DNA of 61,971 nucleotides from Akkermansia sp. (GCA_017517805.1 JAFWYD010000040.1:1-61971), one strand, 5' to 3'; shown: positions 7,194-15,168, numbered from the stretch's first letter. The notes: generated by a model not told the origin, from the sequence alone. Numbers and translations: made by a program.

Positions 7194-7990
7194 ACAGCTA
7201 TAGGATATTTGCGACTCGGACCGAAACGGTTTGTTCCAGGCGAACTATTAATGAATGAGATAATGAGAAAAAAGACATTCAGCCCTTCGAGCCCCATATT
7301 CATAACTGTGGCAAGTAAGATTAATGGAAAGACTTCATTCTGTGAGTTCGCTTCTGAAATATCACCATCATCAACTGCAGAACGTTCATCTAACTGTATA
7401 TCCACTATTTCTGGATTAGACTGAGTTTCTAAATCAACATCACTTCTCAAATCATACGGACCCATGGCAATAGTAATTGCCATTGTAGCCATTAGCGCAC
7501 AAAAAAGCACTAAATGAATTATAACTGCTACAGCAGACATACCAATATCATGAAAGCGGCGAGCAATGAGGAAAAACTGCGGAATTCCTATAAAAAAGAT
7601 ATAGATGGAGAATGAAATAAGCGAAATGTAAACCAAGGGTATCAACATGCTCATGCACCCTTTATTGTACATGACATCAGCAAAATATATACTCAGCACA
7701 TACAAAAGAATCAAAATAGAGTGAGCAATTAACTCAAAACTCCAAAACTCCTTTCGGGTGGCACGACCGCGCCATGTGAAATATCGATGTCGCAACACAA
7801 AGACGAAATGAGACCAGACCGAATTTGTTTCTGGTCGGAGATAGTAACCGCAATGCGGACAAACATGCGGTAGCATACCATCCTCGAACAATAATGCAGA
7901 ATGACATTTTTCGCAGTTAATCGTTAATCCAGGAATTGGAGGCAATGCACCCCCCTGCTCCCCTGCCCTATTCTCCAGTTCACAATTCAT
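7190..7990 (-). CDS. DUF805 membrane protein with N-terminal zinc ribbon
   Basis: Product of 266 residues. Residues about 24-50 hold a zinc-ribbon pattern, CEKC then CPHC. The DUF805 membrane region follows, with WRGRATRKEFWSFELIAHS, IARRFHDIGMSA and the terminal SPGTNRFGPS. Between the third and fourth membrane segments is an acidic loop (DVDLETQSNPEIVDIQLDE), longer than in the neighbours. It is the middle gene of a three-paralogue operon: 5 nt after the preceding stop and 4 bp overlap with the next gene. Function unknown. Confidence 0.85.
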   Translation of the reverse strand: MNCELENRAGEQGGALPPIPGLTINCEKCHSALLFEDGMLPHVCPHCGYYLRPETNSVWSHFVFVLRHRYFTWRGRATRKEFWSFELIAHSILILLYVLSIYFADVMYNKGCMSMLIPLVYISLISFSIYIFFIGIPQFFLIARRFHDIGMSAVAVIIHLVLFCALMATMAITIAMGPYDLRSDVDLETQSNPEIVDIQLDERSAVDDGDISEANSQNEVFPLILLATVMNMGLEGLNVFFLIISFINSSPGTNRFGPSRKYPIAV

Positions 7991-7995
7991 GATTA

Positions 7996-8769
7996 TCAGT
8001 ACTTGGATTCAGGACCATACTTGTTCTCGCCTGGATTTCCAGGCAAAATCATTTTGACCAACAGATAAATGCTGATCATCAGGAAGGCAAAAAGAGAAAC
8101 AATCAATTCTAGCAGAGGAAGTTCACCAGTGATGAACATAGAGATGATGCATCCGTAAATTGCAGCTAAAGAAATACAACCCAAAACTACGCCGGTTGCT
8201 CCGCTGCCTGAATCATGTAACCTTCGCACGCTGATTGAAAGAAAAGGGATGAACATGACAAGCGATACCAGTAGCGAAAAAATCATTACAGTCATCACTT
8301 TCGGGTCGCCAAGATAATGAGTAAACGCTTCATAGATTGACGATAAATCAGCCTCCTCTCCGAGAGCATCTATCTTCTTCTCAAAATTTGCAGTCTCCGT
8401 TATGGTTATCAATTCGGTGCAACGGGAGAAAGCGTAGTTAAATATACAATAAAACAAATAAAATCCCCAAAACTCCTTGCGACTGGCACGCCCCCTGAAT
8501 ACAGCAAATTTGGTGAGGCCGCGAAGAAAACAACTCCACAAACTAATTTCTTCCTTCTGCGGACGTACAACAACAGAAGATTCCTCTCCAGAATTGTTCC
8601 ATGTGGAACAATCGCCGAGCAACTCAGACAATTTTTTCCATGAGTTATCACCCGCACAAGCTGCCAGGGTTTCAGGATTGATAACACCGCTATTCATGAG
8701 TGCCGCCAGCTCACTTTTGCTATATGGTCCCTGCGTCTTTTTTTCTGAGTCAAGATAGTAATACTTCAT
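7996..8769 (-). CDS. GYF_2-DUF805 membrane protein
   Basis: Product of 257 residues. The N-terminus (1-50) is a GYF_2-type domain: YYYLDSEKKTQGPYSKSEL with the GPYS core, then SGVINPETLA and SWKKLSEL. These domains are usually cytoplasmic protein-binding modules fused to membrane proteins. From about residue 85 comes DUF805: FRGRASRKEFWGFYLF, four membrane segments, SVRRLHDSGSGA and LPGNPGENKYGPES at the end. It is the first gene of the operon DUF805-DUF805-DUF805-miaA. The parS-like site at 8595-8610 lies in the linker between the two domains. Confidence 0.87.
   Translation of the reverse strand: MKYYYLDSEKKTQGPYSKSELAALMNSGVINPETLAACAGDNSWKKLSELLGDCSTWNNSGEESSVVVRPQKEEISLWSCFLRGLTKFAVFRGRASRKEFWGFYLFYCIFNYAFSRCTELITITETANFEKKIDALGEEADLSSIYEAFTHYLGDPKVMTVMIFSLLVSLVMFIPFLSISVRRLHDSGSGATGVVLGCISLAAIYGCIISMFITGELPLLELIVSLFAFLMISIYLLVKMILPGNPGENKYGPESKY
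8595..8610 (-). promoter_or_regulatory. parS-like site 3
   Basis: TGTTCCATGTGGAACA on the plus strand, identical to site 1. It lies inside the GYF_2-DUF805 coding region. Confidence 0.75.
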
Positions 8770-8907
8770 TCCGGAGTGATTATACTGTTGCCTGGCTGAA
8801 TTATCAAGGATAAAATCAATTTATGTAAAAATATTCATATCTATCTTTGTTTAAAAGCTTTATCGATATTATTAATCACATATCAGTACACCGCAACTCC
8901 AGCATCA

Positions 8908-8941
8908 TAAAAATCCCTGATTTCCGAAGAAATCAGGGATT
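8908..8941 (-). terminator. strong Rho-independent terminator of the small RNA
   Basis: A 13-bp perfect stem, AATCCCTGATTTC (minus strand; plus 8929-8941 with 8912-8924), closes a TTCG tetraloop. Five T residues follow on the minus strand. Confidence 0.9.
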
Positions 8942-9127
8942 CAGAAAGGATAACCGCCATGCCGTCAGTGGTGAAAGAGCCACGTTCCCTGTAATCAGGT
9001 GGGTGCGGAGCCTGGGTCGTCTGAGGTATCCATTGGACGGAACATAATACCCATATAAGCTTGATGCCCCTTGTAGTTCTATAACGGTCCGGGCCTATGA
9101 AACCACGCGTCACGAACACAGCAGCTG
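8908..9127 (-). ncRNA. ssrS: structured small RNA, candidate 6S RNA
   Basis: A transcription unit of about 220 nt without an open frame. It starts about 7 nt after a strong promoter (9134-9162) and ends in a strong terminator (8912-8941 plus T-run). Its middle carries CCGTCC, GACGACCC and a small CACCTGATTACAGGG hairpin followed by AACGTGG, an order resembling the 3' side of the central bubble of 6S RNA (GACGAC, CACCTTG hairpin, AAGGGTTAC in E. coli). 6S RNA binds and restrains housekeeping RNA polymerase. The size fits. I could not confirm the long closing stem by hand, so the identity is tentative; that it is a small RNA gene is better supported. Confidence 0.5.
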
Positions 9128-9133
9128 GGTATT

Positions 9134-9162
9134 TTTATAGCACAGGGGAGCATCATTTGCAA
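9134..9162 (-). promoter_or_regulatory. promoter of the small RNA
   Basis: TTGCAA (9157-9162), a 17-bp spacer, then TATAAA (9134-9139), reading on the minus strand. Transcription should start near 9127. Confidence 0.8.
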
Positions 9163-9181
9163 GAAATTTTGCCAACAAAAT

Positions 9182-9197
9182 TGTTCCACATGGAACA
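9182..9197 (+). promoter_or_regulatory. parS-like site 4
   Basis: TGTTCCACATGGAACA, intergenic between the small RNA promoter and the argS promoter. Confidence 0.78.
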
Positions 9198-9217
9198 TGC
9201 GACTGAAGTACATTTCA

Positions 9218-9246
9218 TTGACAAATGAATAGAAAACGTGTAGAAT
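9218..9246 (+). promoter_or_regulatory. argS promoter
   Basis: TTGACA (9218-9223), 17 bp, TAGAAT (9241-9246). The -10 box overlaps the ATG at 9245, so translation must begin further on, at 9260. Confidence 0.82.
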
Positions 9247-9259
9247 GCGTGCCAGAATT

Positions 9260-11014
9260 ATGACGATACCAAAGTTACTTTCGGAACAGTTGAGCGTTGC
9301 GCTTCGGGCAGTATTAGGTGAAGCGCTTCCGGTGGATTTTGTACCTGCGGTGACACCTTCACAAGACTTACGGTTTGGTGATTACCAGAGTAACGCAGCC
9401 ATGATGCTGTCGAAGCAGGCCAAGATGAATCCTCGTGCACTTGCAACATCAGTCATCGAACAATTTGGGGAATCGGATATAGCAACGCTGGAAATAGCAG
9501 GACCTGGATTCATCAATTTCCGGGTGAAGGCTGAGTATTACGCAACGCGCACGCACGCGATGCTGAGTGATGAGCGACTCGGTGTTTCTCTTGTAGAGGA
9601 ACCTAAGACAATCGTCATCGATTTTTCTGCACCGAATGTGGCGAAGCCGATGCACGTGGGGCATATACGCTCGACCATCATAGGTGATACACTCGGACGC
9701 CTTGCACGTTTTCTGGGTCACAAAGTCATTACAGATAACCACATTGGTGACTGGGGAACGCAATTTGGCATGATTCTCTGGGGGTGGAAGAACATTCTCG
9801 ACCAGGCAGAACTGGAACAAGATCCCATCGAAGCTCTCCTGAACGTGTATAAGGAAGTCAATACCCGCTGCAAGGAAGATGAGAAACTGCTTCCTCTCTG
9901 CAAGGAAGAGCTTGTGAAGCTTCAGGGAGGGGATGCTGAAAATCTTGAAATCTGGCAGAAATGCATCGCTGTAACGAAAATCGGCCTTGAGAAGATTTAT
10001 TCCCAGCTTGATATCACATTTGATTACTGGTTAGGCGAAAGCGCGTATAATGATGCGCTTGCCCCCCTCGTGGATGATCTAGTAGGGAAGGGGATTGCAC
10101 GCGAAAGTGATGGAGCAATCTGCGTGTTCTCCGATGGTTACCACAAGCCACAAAACGATCCTTTCCTGGTACAGAAGGACGGTGAATGGTGCGCAGTGCC
10201 TGCCATTATCCGCAAGGCAGATGGTGGTTTCCTCTATGCCACGACTGACCTGGCAACACTTGATTACCGCACAGAGAATTTCAAGGCAGATGCTATCTGG
10301 TATGTCGTGGGCGCTCCGCAGGAAAAGCACTTCAAGCAGATTTTCGATATTGAGCGCATGCGCGGCATCACCGGTGATTTCCGTCATGTGGCTTTTGGCT
10401 CGATACTCGGCAAGGACCGCCGTCCCTTCAAGACACGTTCGGGCGACACAGTGAGTTTGCAGGATGTTATTGATGAGGCAGTTACGCGTGCTACAGCTGT
10501 GGTCGAAGCGAAGAGTCCCGACATGCCTACCGAAGAAAAGGCAGCAGTTGCACAAGCAGTCGGCATCGGTGCCATCAAGTTTGCCGAGCTTTCTCAGAAT
10601 CGCATGAGCGACTATATCTTCGACTGGGAAAAGATGCTTGCACTTACTGGCGATACTGCTCCGTATCTTCAGAATTCATACGTGCGCGTGCGATCCATCT
10701 TCCGCAAGATAGAGGGCGAATTCTCCGCTCCGGATTCTCTGACACTTACTGAGAATGCAGAAATCCACCTGGCACGTCTGCTTGTGCGATTTGCTGAAGT
10801 GGTGCCAGCTACGCTGGACGATTGCCGCCCGAACCTGCTTGCTGCTTACCTCTACGAACTGGCCAAAGCCTTCCATAGTTTCTATGAAGCATGCCCGGTA
10901 CTCAAGAGTGAAGGAGCCACGCGTGAGACCCGACTTGCCCTTTGCACACTTACCGCAAGTGTCTTGAAGAAGGGTATGGGACTCTTCGGTATCACCATGC
11001 CTGAACGCATGTAA
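9260..11014 (+). CDS. argS: arginine--tRNA ligase
   Basis: Class I synthetase that charges tRNA-Arg. Start set to the ATG at 9260 (584 residues) because the ATG at 9245 lies in the promoter -10 box. An N-terminal Add1-like domain is followed by the Rossmann core with FSAPNVAKPMHVGHIRST (HIGH motif as HVGH, about residue 131) and NHIGDWGTQFG. The typical ArgRS degenerate KMSKS region is GKDRRPFKTRSGDTV. The helical C-terminal anticodon domain ends KAFHSFYEACPVL and is of full length. Its stop codon overlaps the start of the TPR gene (TAATG), so the two are probably co-transcribed. Confidence 0.97.
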   Translation: MTIPKLLSEQLSVALRAVLGEALPVDFVPAVTPSQDLRFGDYQSNAAMMLSKQAKMNPRALATSVIEQFGESDIATLEIAGPGFINFRVKAEYYATRTHAMLSDERLGVSLVEEPKTIVIDFSAPNVAKPMHVGHIRSTIIGDTLGRLARFLGHKVITDNHIGDWGTQFGMILWGWKNILDQAELEQDPIEALLNVYKEVNTRCKEDEKLLPLCKEELVKLQGGDAENLEIWQKCIAVTKIGLEKIYSQLDITFDYWLGESAYNDALAPLVDDLVGKGIARESDGAICVFSDGYHKPQNDPFLVQKDGEWCAVPAIIRKADGGFLYATTDLATLDYRTENFKADAIWYVVGAPQEKHFKQIFDIERMRGITGDFRHVAFGSILGKDRRPFKTRSGDTVSLQDVIDEAVTRATAVVEAKSPDMPTEEKAAVAQAVGIGAIKFAELSQNRMSDYIFDWEKMLALTGDTAPYLQNSYVRVRSIFRKIEGEFSAPDSLTLTENAEIHLARLLVRFAEVVPATLDDCRPNLLAAYLYELAKAFHSFYEACPVLKSEGATRETRLALCTLTASVLKKGMGLFGITMPERM

Positions 11015-12387
11015 TGACACCCGCTATGAACTACCTTGTACCAAGCCTGTTCCTTGCAGCAGTAACATGCTGCAAGGCAACAGGTAACACATCAGATACG
11101 CAAATCATACCAGATAAAGAAAACAAGACGACTCAAATCTATATCAGCTCCGAGAATGCCGATGTTTCGCGACTCGTTAATGCTGGTCTTTGTGATTTTC
11201 TGATGGGGTATCAGGAATCTGCCCGTGAGTATTTTCTCACAGCTGTGCAGCAGGATTCCGAATGTATCATGGCACGTCTCGGCACGCTGATGGTCAGCAA
11301 GCCCAGGAGCGAGGAATACAGAGAGCATCTCAAGGCTGTCAATGAACTGCTCGAAGCTGCGGTACTTACGCCGGTCGAAGAATGGTATGTCTCCACCTTA
11401 CTTCAATACTTGAATGGTGACTACGCCGGGGCTGCGGCGGCATTCAAGGAACGCGCAGAACTCTATCGACGAGATGTTCTTGCCGGGTGCTTCGATATTG
11501 TGCTGAACCACTATTCAGTAGGGAAGGGGGGCGAACTGATGCAACGTGCCGATGCGCTCGTAGAGCGTTTTCCGCATAATAGAATCGTTCATTATTGCCG
11601 TGCACTGCTCGAGGAACATAGCCAGAAGCCCTCTGAAAAAGCCCTGGCGAGCGCCAAAAAGGCAGTTTCACTATCTGATGGTCATCCATCTGCCGCGCTG
11701 CTCACAGGGCATCTTCTGAGCCATTCCGGCAAGGCGCAAGAAGCTCGTGAATACTTCACTACCGCGATAAAGAACAGCTTTCCAAACTCTGAAATCAACG
11801 CAGCAGCCAGGTTATACGGCCCCGCAGTATTGATTCAGACCGGCGATAAGAAACGATGGGTAGAAGCACTCAAACAAGCCCGTACGCTGAGCCAGAATGC
11901 CGCTGAAGCGCCCCCGTCAGACGCAGCTGACATGCTTCTGTACTGGGAAGGAAAAAGCTATTTGCTGCGCATGCTGGTGCTCCAGCCCACCCCACCAGCA
12001 GGACCAGCCATCAACATGGCAGCAAGTTCCTGCAACGCGCCGGCAGATCATCCCCTCAAAGCAGTTCAGGATTGCCTGGTTGCAGCTATCCGCACCCGTT
12101 CACTTGCAGATACCGGCCGCGCCGGCATCGCAGCAACAACCCTTCTTCAGGCAGAGCAGCACTTGCAACGCTTCCAGAGGGAAGGGGAGACCATGTTGCA
12201 GCAGGGAGGGATTTACCGGACCTGCTATCGGCGCGCGGAACGTGCCTGCATGGGAGCCCTCTACCGCGCTAAAATGGCCATCTATAAGGATAGTGAAAGC
12301 ATCTGGAAACCGCATCTCGATGAATTGCTATCCCTGCCAGATGAGAGGCAATTACCCCCGATACTGCCTCACTCCAGGCTTAAATAA
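11014..12387 (+). CDS. secreted TPR-repeat protein
   Basis: Product of 457 residues, translationally coupled to argS (TAATG). A hydrophobic N-terminus (YLVPSLFLAAVTCC) may be a signal peptide, possibly with a lipobox at Cys18 or Cys19. Helical repeats of TPR type fill the rest: about 55-140 (GYQESAREYFLTAVQ), 200-260 (EKALASAKKAVSLSDGHP, SGKAQEAREYFTTAIK) and a looser C-terminal part. Such repeats bind other proteins; no enzyme motif is visible. The partner is unknown. A parS-like site (12404-12419) follows its stop. Confidence 0.75.
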   Translation: MTPAMNYLVPSLFLAAVTCCKATGNTSDTQIIPDKENKTTQIYISSENADVSRLVNAGLCDFLMGYQESAREYFLTAVQQDSECIMARLGTLMVSKPRSEEYREHLKAVNELLEAAVLTPVEEWYVSTLLQYLNGDYAGAAAAFKERAELYRRDVLAGCFDIVLNHYSVGKGGELMQRADALVERFPHNRIVHYCRALLEEHSQKPSEKALASAKKAVSLSDGHPSAALLTGHLLSHSGKAQEAREYFTTAIKNSFPNSEINAAARLYGPAVLIQTGDKKRWVEALKQARTLSQNAAEAPPSDAADMLLYWEGKSYLLRMLVLQPTPPAGPAINMAASSCNAPADHPLKAVQDCLVAAIRTRSLADTGRAGIAATTLLQAEQHLQRFQREGETMLQQGGIYRTCYRRAERACMGALYRAKMAIYKDSESIWKPHLDELLSLPDERQLPPILPHSRLK

Positions 12388-12403
12388 TCCCCCTACAAGA
12401 GAA

Positions 12404-12419
12404 TGTTCCACATGGAACA
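12404..12419 (+). promoter_or_regulatory. parS-like site 5
   Basis: TGTTCCACATGGAACA, intergenic between the TPR gene and the first of two lipoprotein genes. Flanking GAGAA/TTCTC extends the palindrome. Confidence 0.78.
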
Positions 12420-12443
12420 TTCTCTTATTTTTTCAGCCTTTTC

Positions 12444-12472
12444 TTTACAAGAGAAAACCTATATGGTAGACT
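12444..12472 (+). promoter_or_regulatory. promoter of the lipoprotein pair
   Basis: TTTACA (12444-12449), 17 bp, TAGACT (12467-12472). The -10 box ends 6 nt before the ATG at 12479, so the mRNA should be leaderless. Confidence 0.7.
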
Positions 12473-12478
12473 AGCGGC

Positions 12479-13099
12479 ATGACTATAAGTGGTATCAAGC
12501 ACATTTTACTGATTACCAGTTTCGCGATTCTTTCATCCTGTGCTTACATGCAGACCAATAAGAACGTGCGGGAAAACAGCCGAACCCATACCGGTTATCA
12601 GATAACATCAACTCTTGGCCTTCACAAGGCTGGTGGAACTTATTATCTCGAAGCAGAGCAGCAACAACTCCGCAAACATTATCCTGCCATCTACGATACT
12701 GCATTTCTCAAGCAGCATAACAAACCCTGGTTTGAACAAGCAGGAGGTGAAACACTGAGCTCCTATCATCCGATAAGCAATAGCACTGCTGAAATCTTAC
12801 AACGCAAGGATGGATACATTGAATTGTCGACCTTGAAAGCCGAATTAGAGGAAAATCCTGATTCCTGGACTACGACCCTGCCAGCTGGATCCAGGAGTTG
12901 CATTGTAAAGGCAGAGGTAAAAGGAGAATCGGAAACCTGGGCTGGCAATGAGCAGCCAGTTCCAGTATCATCACCGGCGTTGATTCTGGGAGCAGCAGAT
13001 TTCGTATGTGTCGATATACCAGGAACGATTCTGTACAATGCGGCAATTCCATTTATGGCGCCAATTATATTTTTCTATGAGTTCCTGACCGAAGAATAA
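12479..13099 (+). CDS. predicted lipoprotein, first of a related pair
   Basis: Product of 206 residues with a lipoprotein signal (IKHILLITSFAILSSC, lipidated Cys near residue 21). No known domain is recognised. The C-terminus has a Cys-Val-Asp-Ile-Pro-Gly-Thr motif followed by a hydrophobic stretch (about 185-200). A similar Phe-Pro-Gly-Thr ending occurs in the next gene, which starts 2 nt later, so the two form an operon of distant paralogues. They lie directly left of the probable replication origin. Function unknown. Confidence 0.7.
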   Translation: MTISGIKHILLITSFAILSSCAYMQTNKNVRENSRTHTGYQITSTLGLHKAGGTYYLEAEQQQLRKHYPAIYDTAFLKQHNKPWFEQAGGETLSSYHPISNSTAEILQRKDGYIELSTLKAELEENPDSWTTTLPAGSRSCIVKAEVKGESETWAGNEQPVPVSSPALILGAADFVCVDIPGTILYNAAIPFMAPIIFFYEFLTEE

Positions 13100-13101
13100 G
13101 T

Positions 13102-13737
13102 ATGAAAATTGTTTCTAAGATCCTTTTTGGGATTATCTGTGCCTCCATGCTGGTCTCTTGTAGTGTTCGCACGCACAGAGTCATTGCTGACTGCGCTCGC
13201 AGTGGAGAGGCAATTCTGATTAAACTGGAGAATCCGACTCTTTGCAAGGTTGACTCCCAGTGGTACATGAAGGGAAATAAGACATCTCTGGTGAGGCGGC
13301 ATCGTCCTTGCATACTACCCTCAACTCCGACTCCTGCAAATAAGCATCTCGAACGCTATTATCTGGTTGATCCTGACGAAAATAATTTTGAGCCGGTCTA
13401 TGCACCTATCCCGGAAACAATGGCCATGAGTATTCAGGGTGGCACCTATACCCACTCAGATGCCATAAGTTTCATCAATAGCAATTGGAGTACTGAGCTT
13501 CCTGCCGGAAATTGTGAAGAGGTGACGACACACACCAGGACACCTGAATACTTCCGAAATATGTCCTCCCACCGGCTGGTTCATACAGAAGAGAATAGTT
13601 ACCTGATTGCCCGAGTGGATGAGATGACGGCCGATTTCAACGCCATCTACATGTACCCTGTAGCAGGATTAAGTGCCATCTTCATCGATTTCCCCGGTAC
13701 TCTTCTGCTTGGTCCTGGGTATGAAGAAGAGGAATAA
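13102..13737 (+). CDS. predicted lipoprotein, second of the pair
   Basis: Product of 211 residues. The signal peptide MKIVSKILFGIICASMLVSC ends in a lipobox Cys at residue 20. The C-terminus AIFIDFPGTLLLGPG resembles that of the preceding gene. No catalytic motif or known family is recognised. Start is the ATG at 13102, 2 nt after the upstream stop. Its 3' end borders the DnaA-box region directly, with no obvious terminator in between. Confidence 0.7.
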   Translation: MKIVSKILFGIICASMLVSCSVRTHRVIADCARSGEAILIKLENPTLCKVDSQWYMKGNKTSLVRRHRPCILPSTPTPANKHLERYYLVDPDENNFEPVYAPIPETMAMSIQGGTYTHSDAISFINSNWSTELPAGNCEEVTTHTRTPEYFRNMSSHRLVHTEENSYLIARVDEMTADFNAIYMYPVAGLSAIFIDFPGTLLLGPGYEEEE

Positions 13738-13740
13738 GAG

Positions 13741-14010
13741 ACATAACTTATTATATATCAATTCTGTATAATACTTATTCACAAAATCGGTGAATAAGTC
13801 TGTGAATAACCCGTCAGTAAGTATGTGAGTAAGTTTTCTTCACCGTTATAACGCATTTCTTCAACCATCTTATTTACATGAAGTGAAATTATAAGTTATT
13901 GAAGATAATCGAGGTGTTACACTTATTCACTTATTCACAAGGTAGATGAAGATGAATTTCTTTATATACTGAATAAGCATCATAAAGGGAGAGAAAAACA
14001 GACAGTACCG
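13741..14010. other. probable chromosomal replication origin (oriC)
   Basis: A gene-free, AT-rich region. Exact TTATTCACA boxes lie at 13775-13783 (+), 13801-13809 (-) and 13931-13939 (+). One-mismatch boxes lie at 13789-13797 (-, ending CACC), 13824-13832 (-, TTACTCACA), 13870-13878 (+, TTATTTACA) and 13923-13931 (+, TTATTCACT). A very AT-rich stretch at 13745-13775 (TTATTATATATCAATT) could be the unwinding element. After the last box, GTAGATGAAGATGAA resembles DnaA-trio repeats. The DnaA box consensus TTATNCACA is established; six parS-like sites surround the region. No dnaA gene is adjacent. Confidence 0.75.
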
Positions 14011-14021
14011 GCATGCTCGCC

Positions 14022-14049
14022 TTGACAGCACGTGCACAGCTGTTACAAT
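14022..14049 (+). promoter_or_regulatory. ribD promoter
   Basis: TTGACA (14022-14027), 16 bp, TACAAT (14044-14049). It ends 7 nt before the ATG at 14057, which predicts a leaderless or nearly leaderless transcript. Confidence 0.75.
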
Positions 14050-14056
14050 ACCCGGC

Positions 14057-15094
14057 ATGCAGCAGCAGGAAGATCAGAAGTGGATGCAGCGGGCATTGGA
14101 GCTGGCCCGCCTCGGGTTAGGGCTGACCAGCCCGAATCCACCCGTGGGTGCCGTTATCGTGCGCGATGGGGAGGTGCTCGGGGAAGGGTACCACGAAGTC
14201 GCAGGCGAGGCTCATGCAGAACGCCGCGCCATCGCAGATGCTATCGCCCGTGGGCACGAGCATCATCTGCCTGGTTCCACTATCTATGTAACCCTGGAGC
14301 CTTGCTCCAGTATCGGTCGCACAGGTGCCTGCACCACCGCTATCATCGAAACAGGTATCAGCCGTGTCGTCTATGGGTCTACAGACCCCGATATGCGCCA
14401 CCAGGGGCGCGCAGACGCGCTTTTGGAGGCCAAGGGTATATCGGTATGCCCCGGTGTGTGCAAAGAGGCCTGTGACCGCTTTCTGCGTTCCTGGTTCCAT
14501 GCAGTCATGACCGGTCGCCCCTGGGTGACGGCCAAGGTGGCCACAACGCTGGACGGGCGCATGACCCGCCGGCAGAAATTCTGGCTGAGCGGGGTTGATA
14601 CATTGCAGTATGCGCACCAGCTGAGGCTGGAGAGCGATGCCATCCTCATCGGCGGGAACACCCTGCGGACCGATAATCCGGCACTGACTATCCGGAATCC
14701 TCTTCGTGAGCCCTCTCCCCGCAAGAAGCAGCCCTGGCGCATCGTGCTCACCAATAACATGCTTTCCCTGCCACCGATGGCCAGGCTTTTTTCCGATGAG
14801 TATCACAAGCGTACCCTTGTGTGGGAAAACGTGCGGGATTTGCGCGTGTTGCTCAATGAGCTGTACACGCGCTACGGTATCGTCAACCTGATGTTGGAGT
14901 GCGGCGGAAAGCTCCTGCGGCGTTTTCTGGAAGAAGGGTTGGTCAACGAATGGATGCAAAGTATCTCGCCCATGGTCGGGGCAGGGCCGGATCATGTTGT
15001 CCCAGGAGACTTCTTACCGCAGGAATTCATCTTTCAGCGTGAGCAGATGATTGAGTGTGAGCGTGATATCATCATCCGAGGCCGACTTGGCTGA
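14057..15094 (+). CDS. ribD: bifunctional riboflavin deaminase-reductase
   Basis: Carries out the second and third steps of riboflavin synthesis: deamination of the pyrimidine from GTP, then NADPH reduction of its ribosyl chain. The N-terminal zinc deaminase domain (1-145) has HAE in EAHAERRAI and LEPCSSIGRTGACTTAI with both zinc Cys; the more usual GRTPPC reads GRTGAC. The C-terminal reductase (about 150-345) begins VTAKVATTLDGR and has SDAILIGGNTLRTDNP. Length 345 is normal. It stands alone beside the origin. ribE is 5.4 kb to the right rather than in one operon. Confidence 0.95.
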   Translation: MQQQEDQKWMQRALELARLGLGLTSPNPPVGAVIVRDGEVLGEGYHEVAGEAHAERRAIADAIARGHEHHLPGSTIYVTLEPCSSIGRTGACTTAIIETGISRVVYGSTDPDMRHQGRADALLEAKGISVCPGVCKEACDRFLRSWFHAVMTGRPWVTAKVATTLDGRMTRRQKFWLSGVDTLQYAHQLRLESDAILIGGNTLRTDNPALTIRNPLREPSPRKKQPWRIVLTNNMLSLPPMARLFSDEYHKRTLVWENVRDLRVLLNELYTRYGIVNLMLECGGKLLRRFLEEGLVNEWMQSISPMVGAGPDHVVPGDFLPQEFIFQREQMIECERDIIIRGRLG

Positions 15095-15126
15095 TGCTGG
15101 ATGATAATAAGTTGCTGAATTTTAAT

Positions 15127-15142
15127 TGTTCCACATGGAACA
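15127..15142 (+). promoter_or_regulatory. parS-like site 6
   Basis: TGTTCCACATGGAACA flanked by AAT/ATT, intergenic after ribD. It is the only site of the six found to the right of the DnaA-box region. Confidence 0.78.
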
Positions 15143-15168
15143 ATTAGTGTATGCATCAATAAAAATGC

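Larger units (their letters stand above)
8770..9244. other. intergenic region with a small RNA gene, a parS-like site and the argS promoter
   Basis: No protein gene is evident. From left to right it holds an AT-rich stretch (likely promoter of the DUF805 operon, minus strand), the 6S-like RNA with its own terminator and promoter (8908-9162, minus), a parS-like palindrome (9182-9197) and the argS promoter (9218-9246, plus). Confidence 0.7.

Noticed and set aside
8908..9127. tmRNA, RNase P RNA or SRP RNA
   Set aside because: No tRNA-like ends, and no GAGGAAAGTCC or SRP GGAAGG-type signature; only the 6S-like blocks remain.
13741..14010. promoter-operator region of ribD only
   Set aside because: The ribD promoter sits at 14022-14049. 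The box cluster extends 250 bp upstream in both orientations and matches DnaA boxes.
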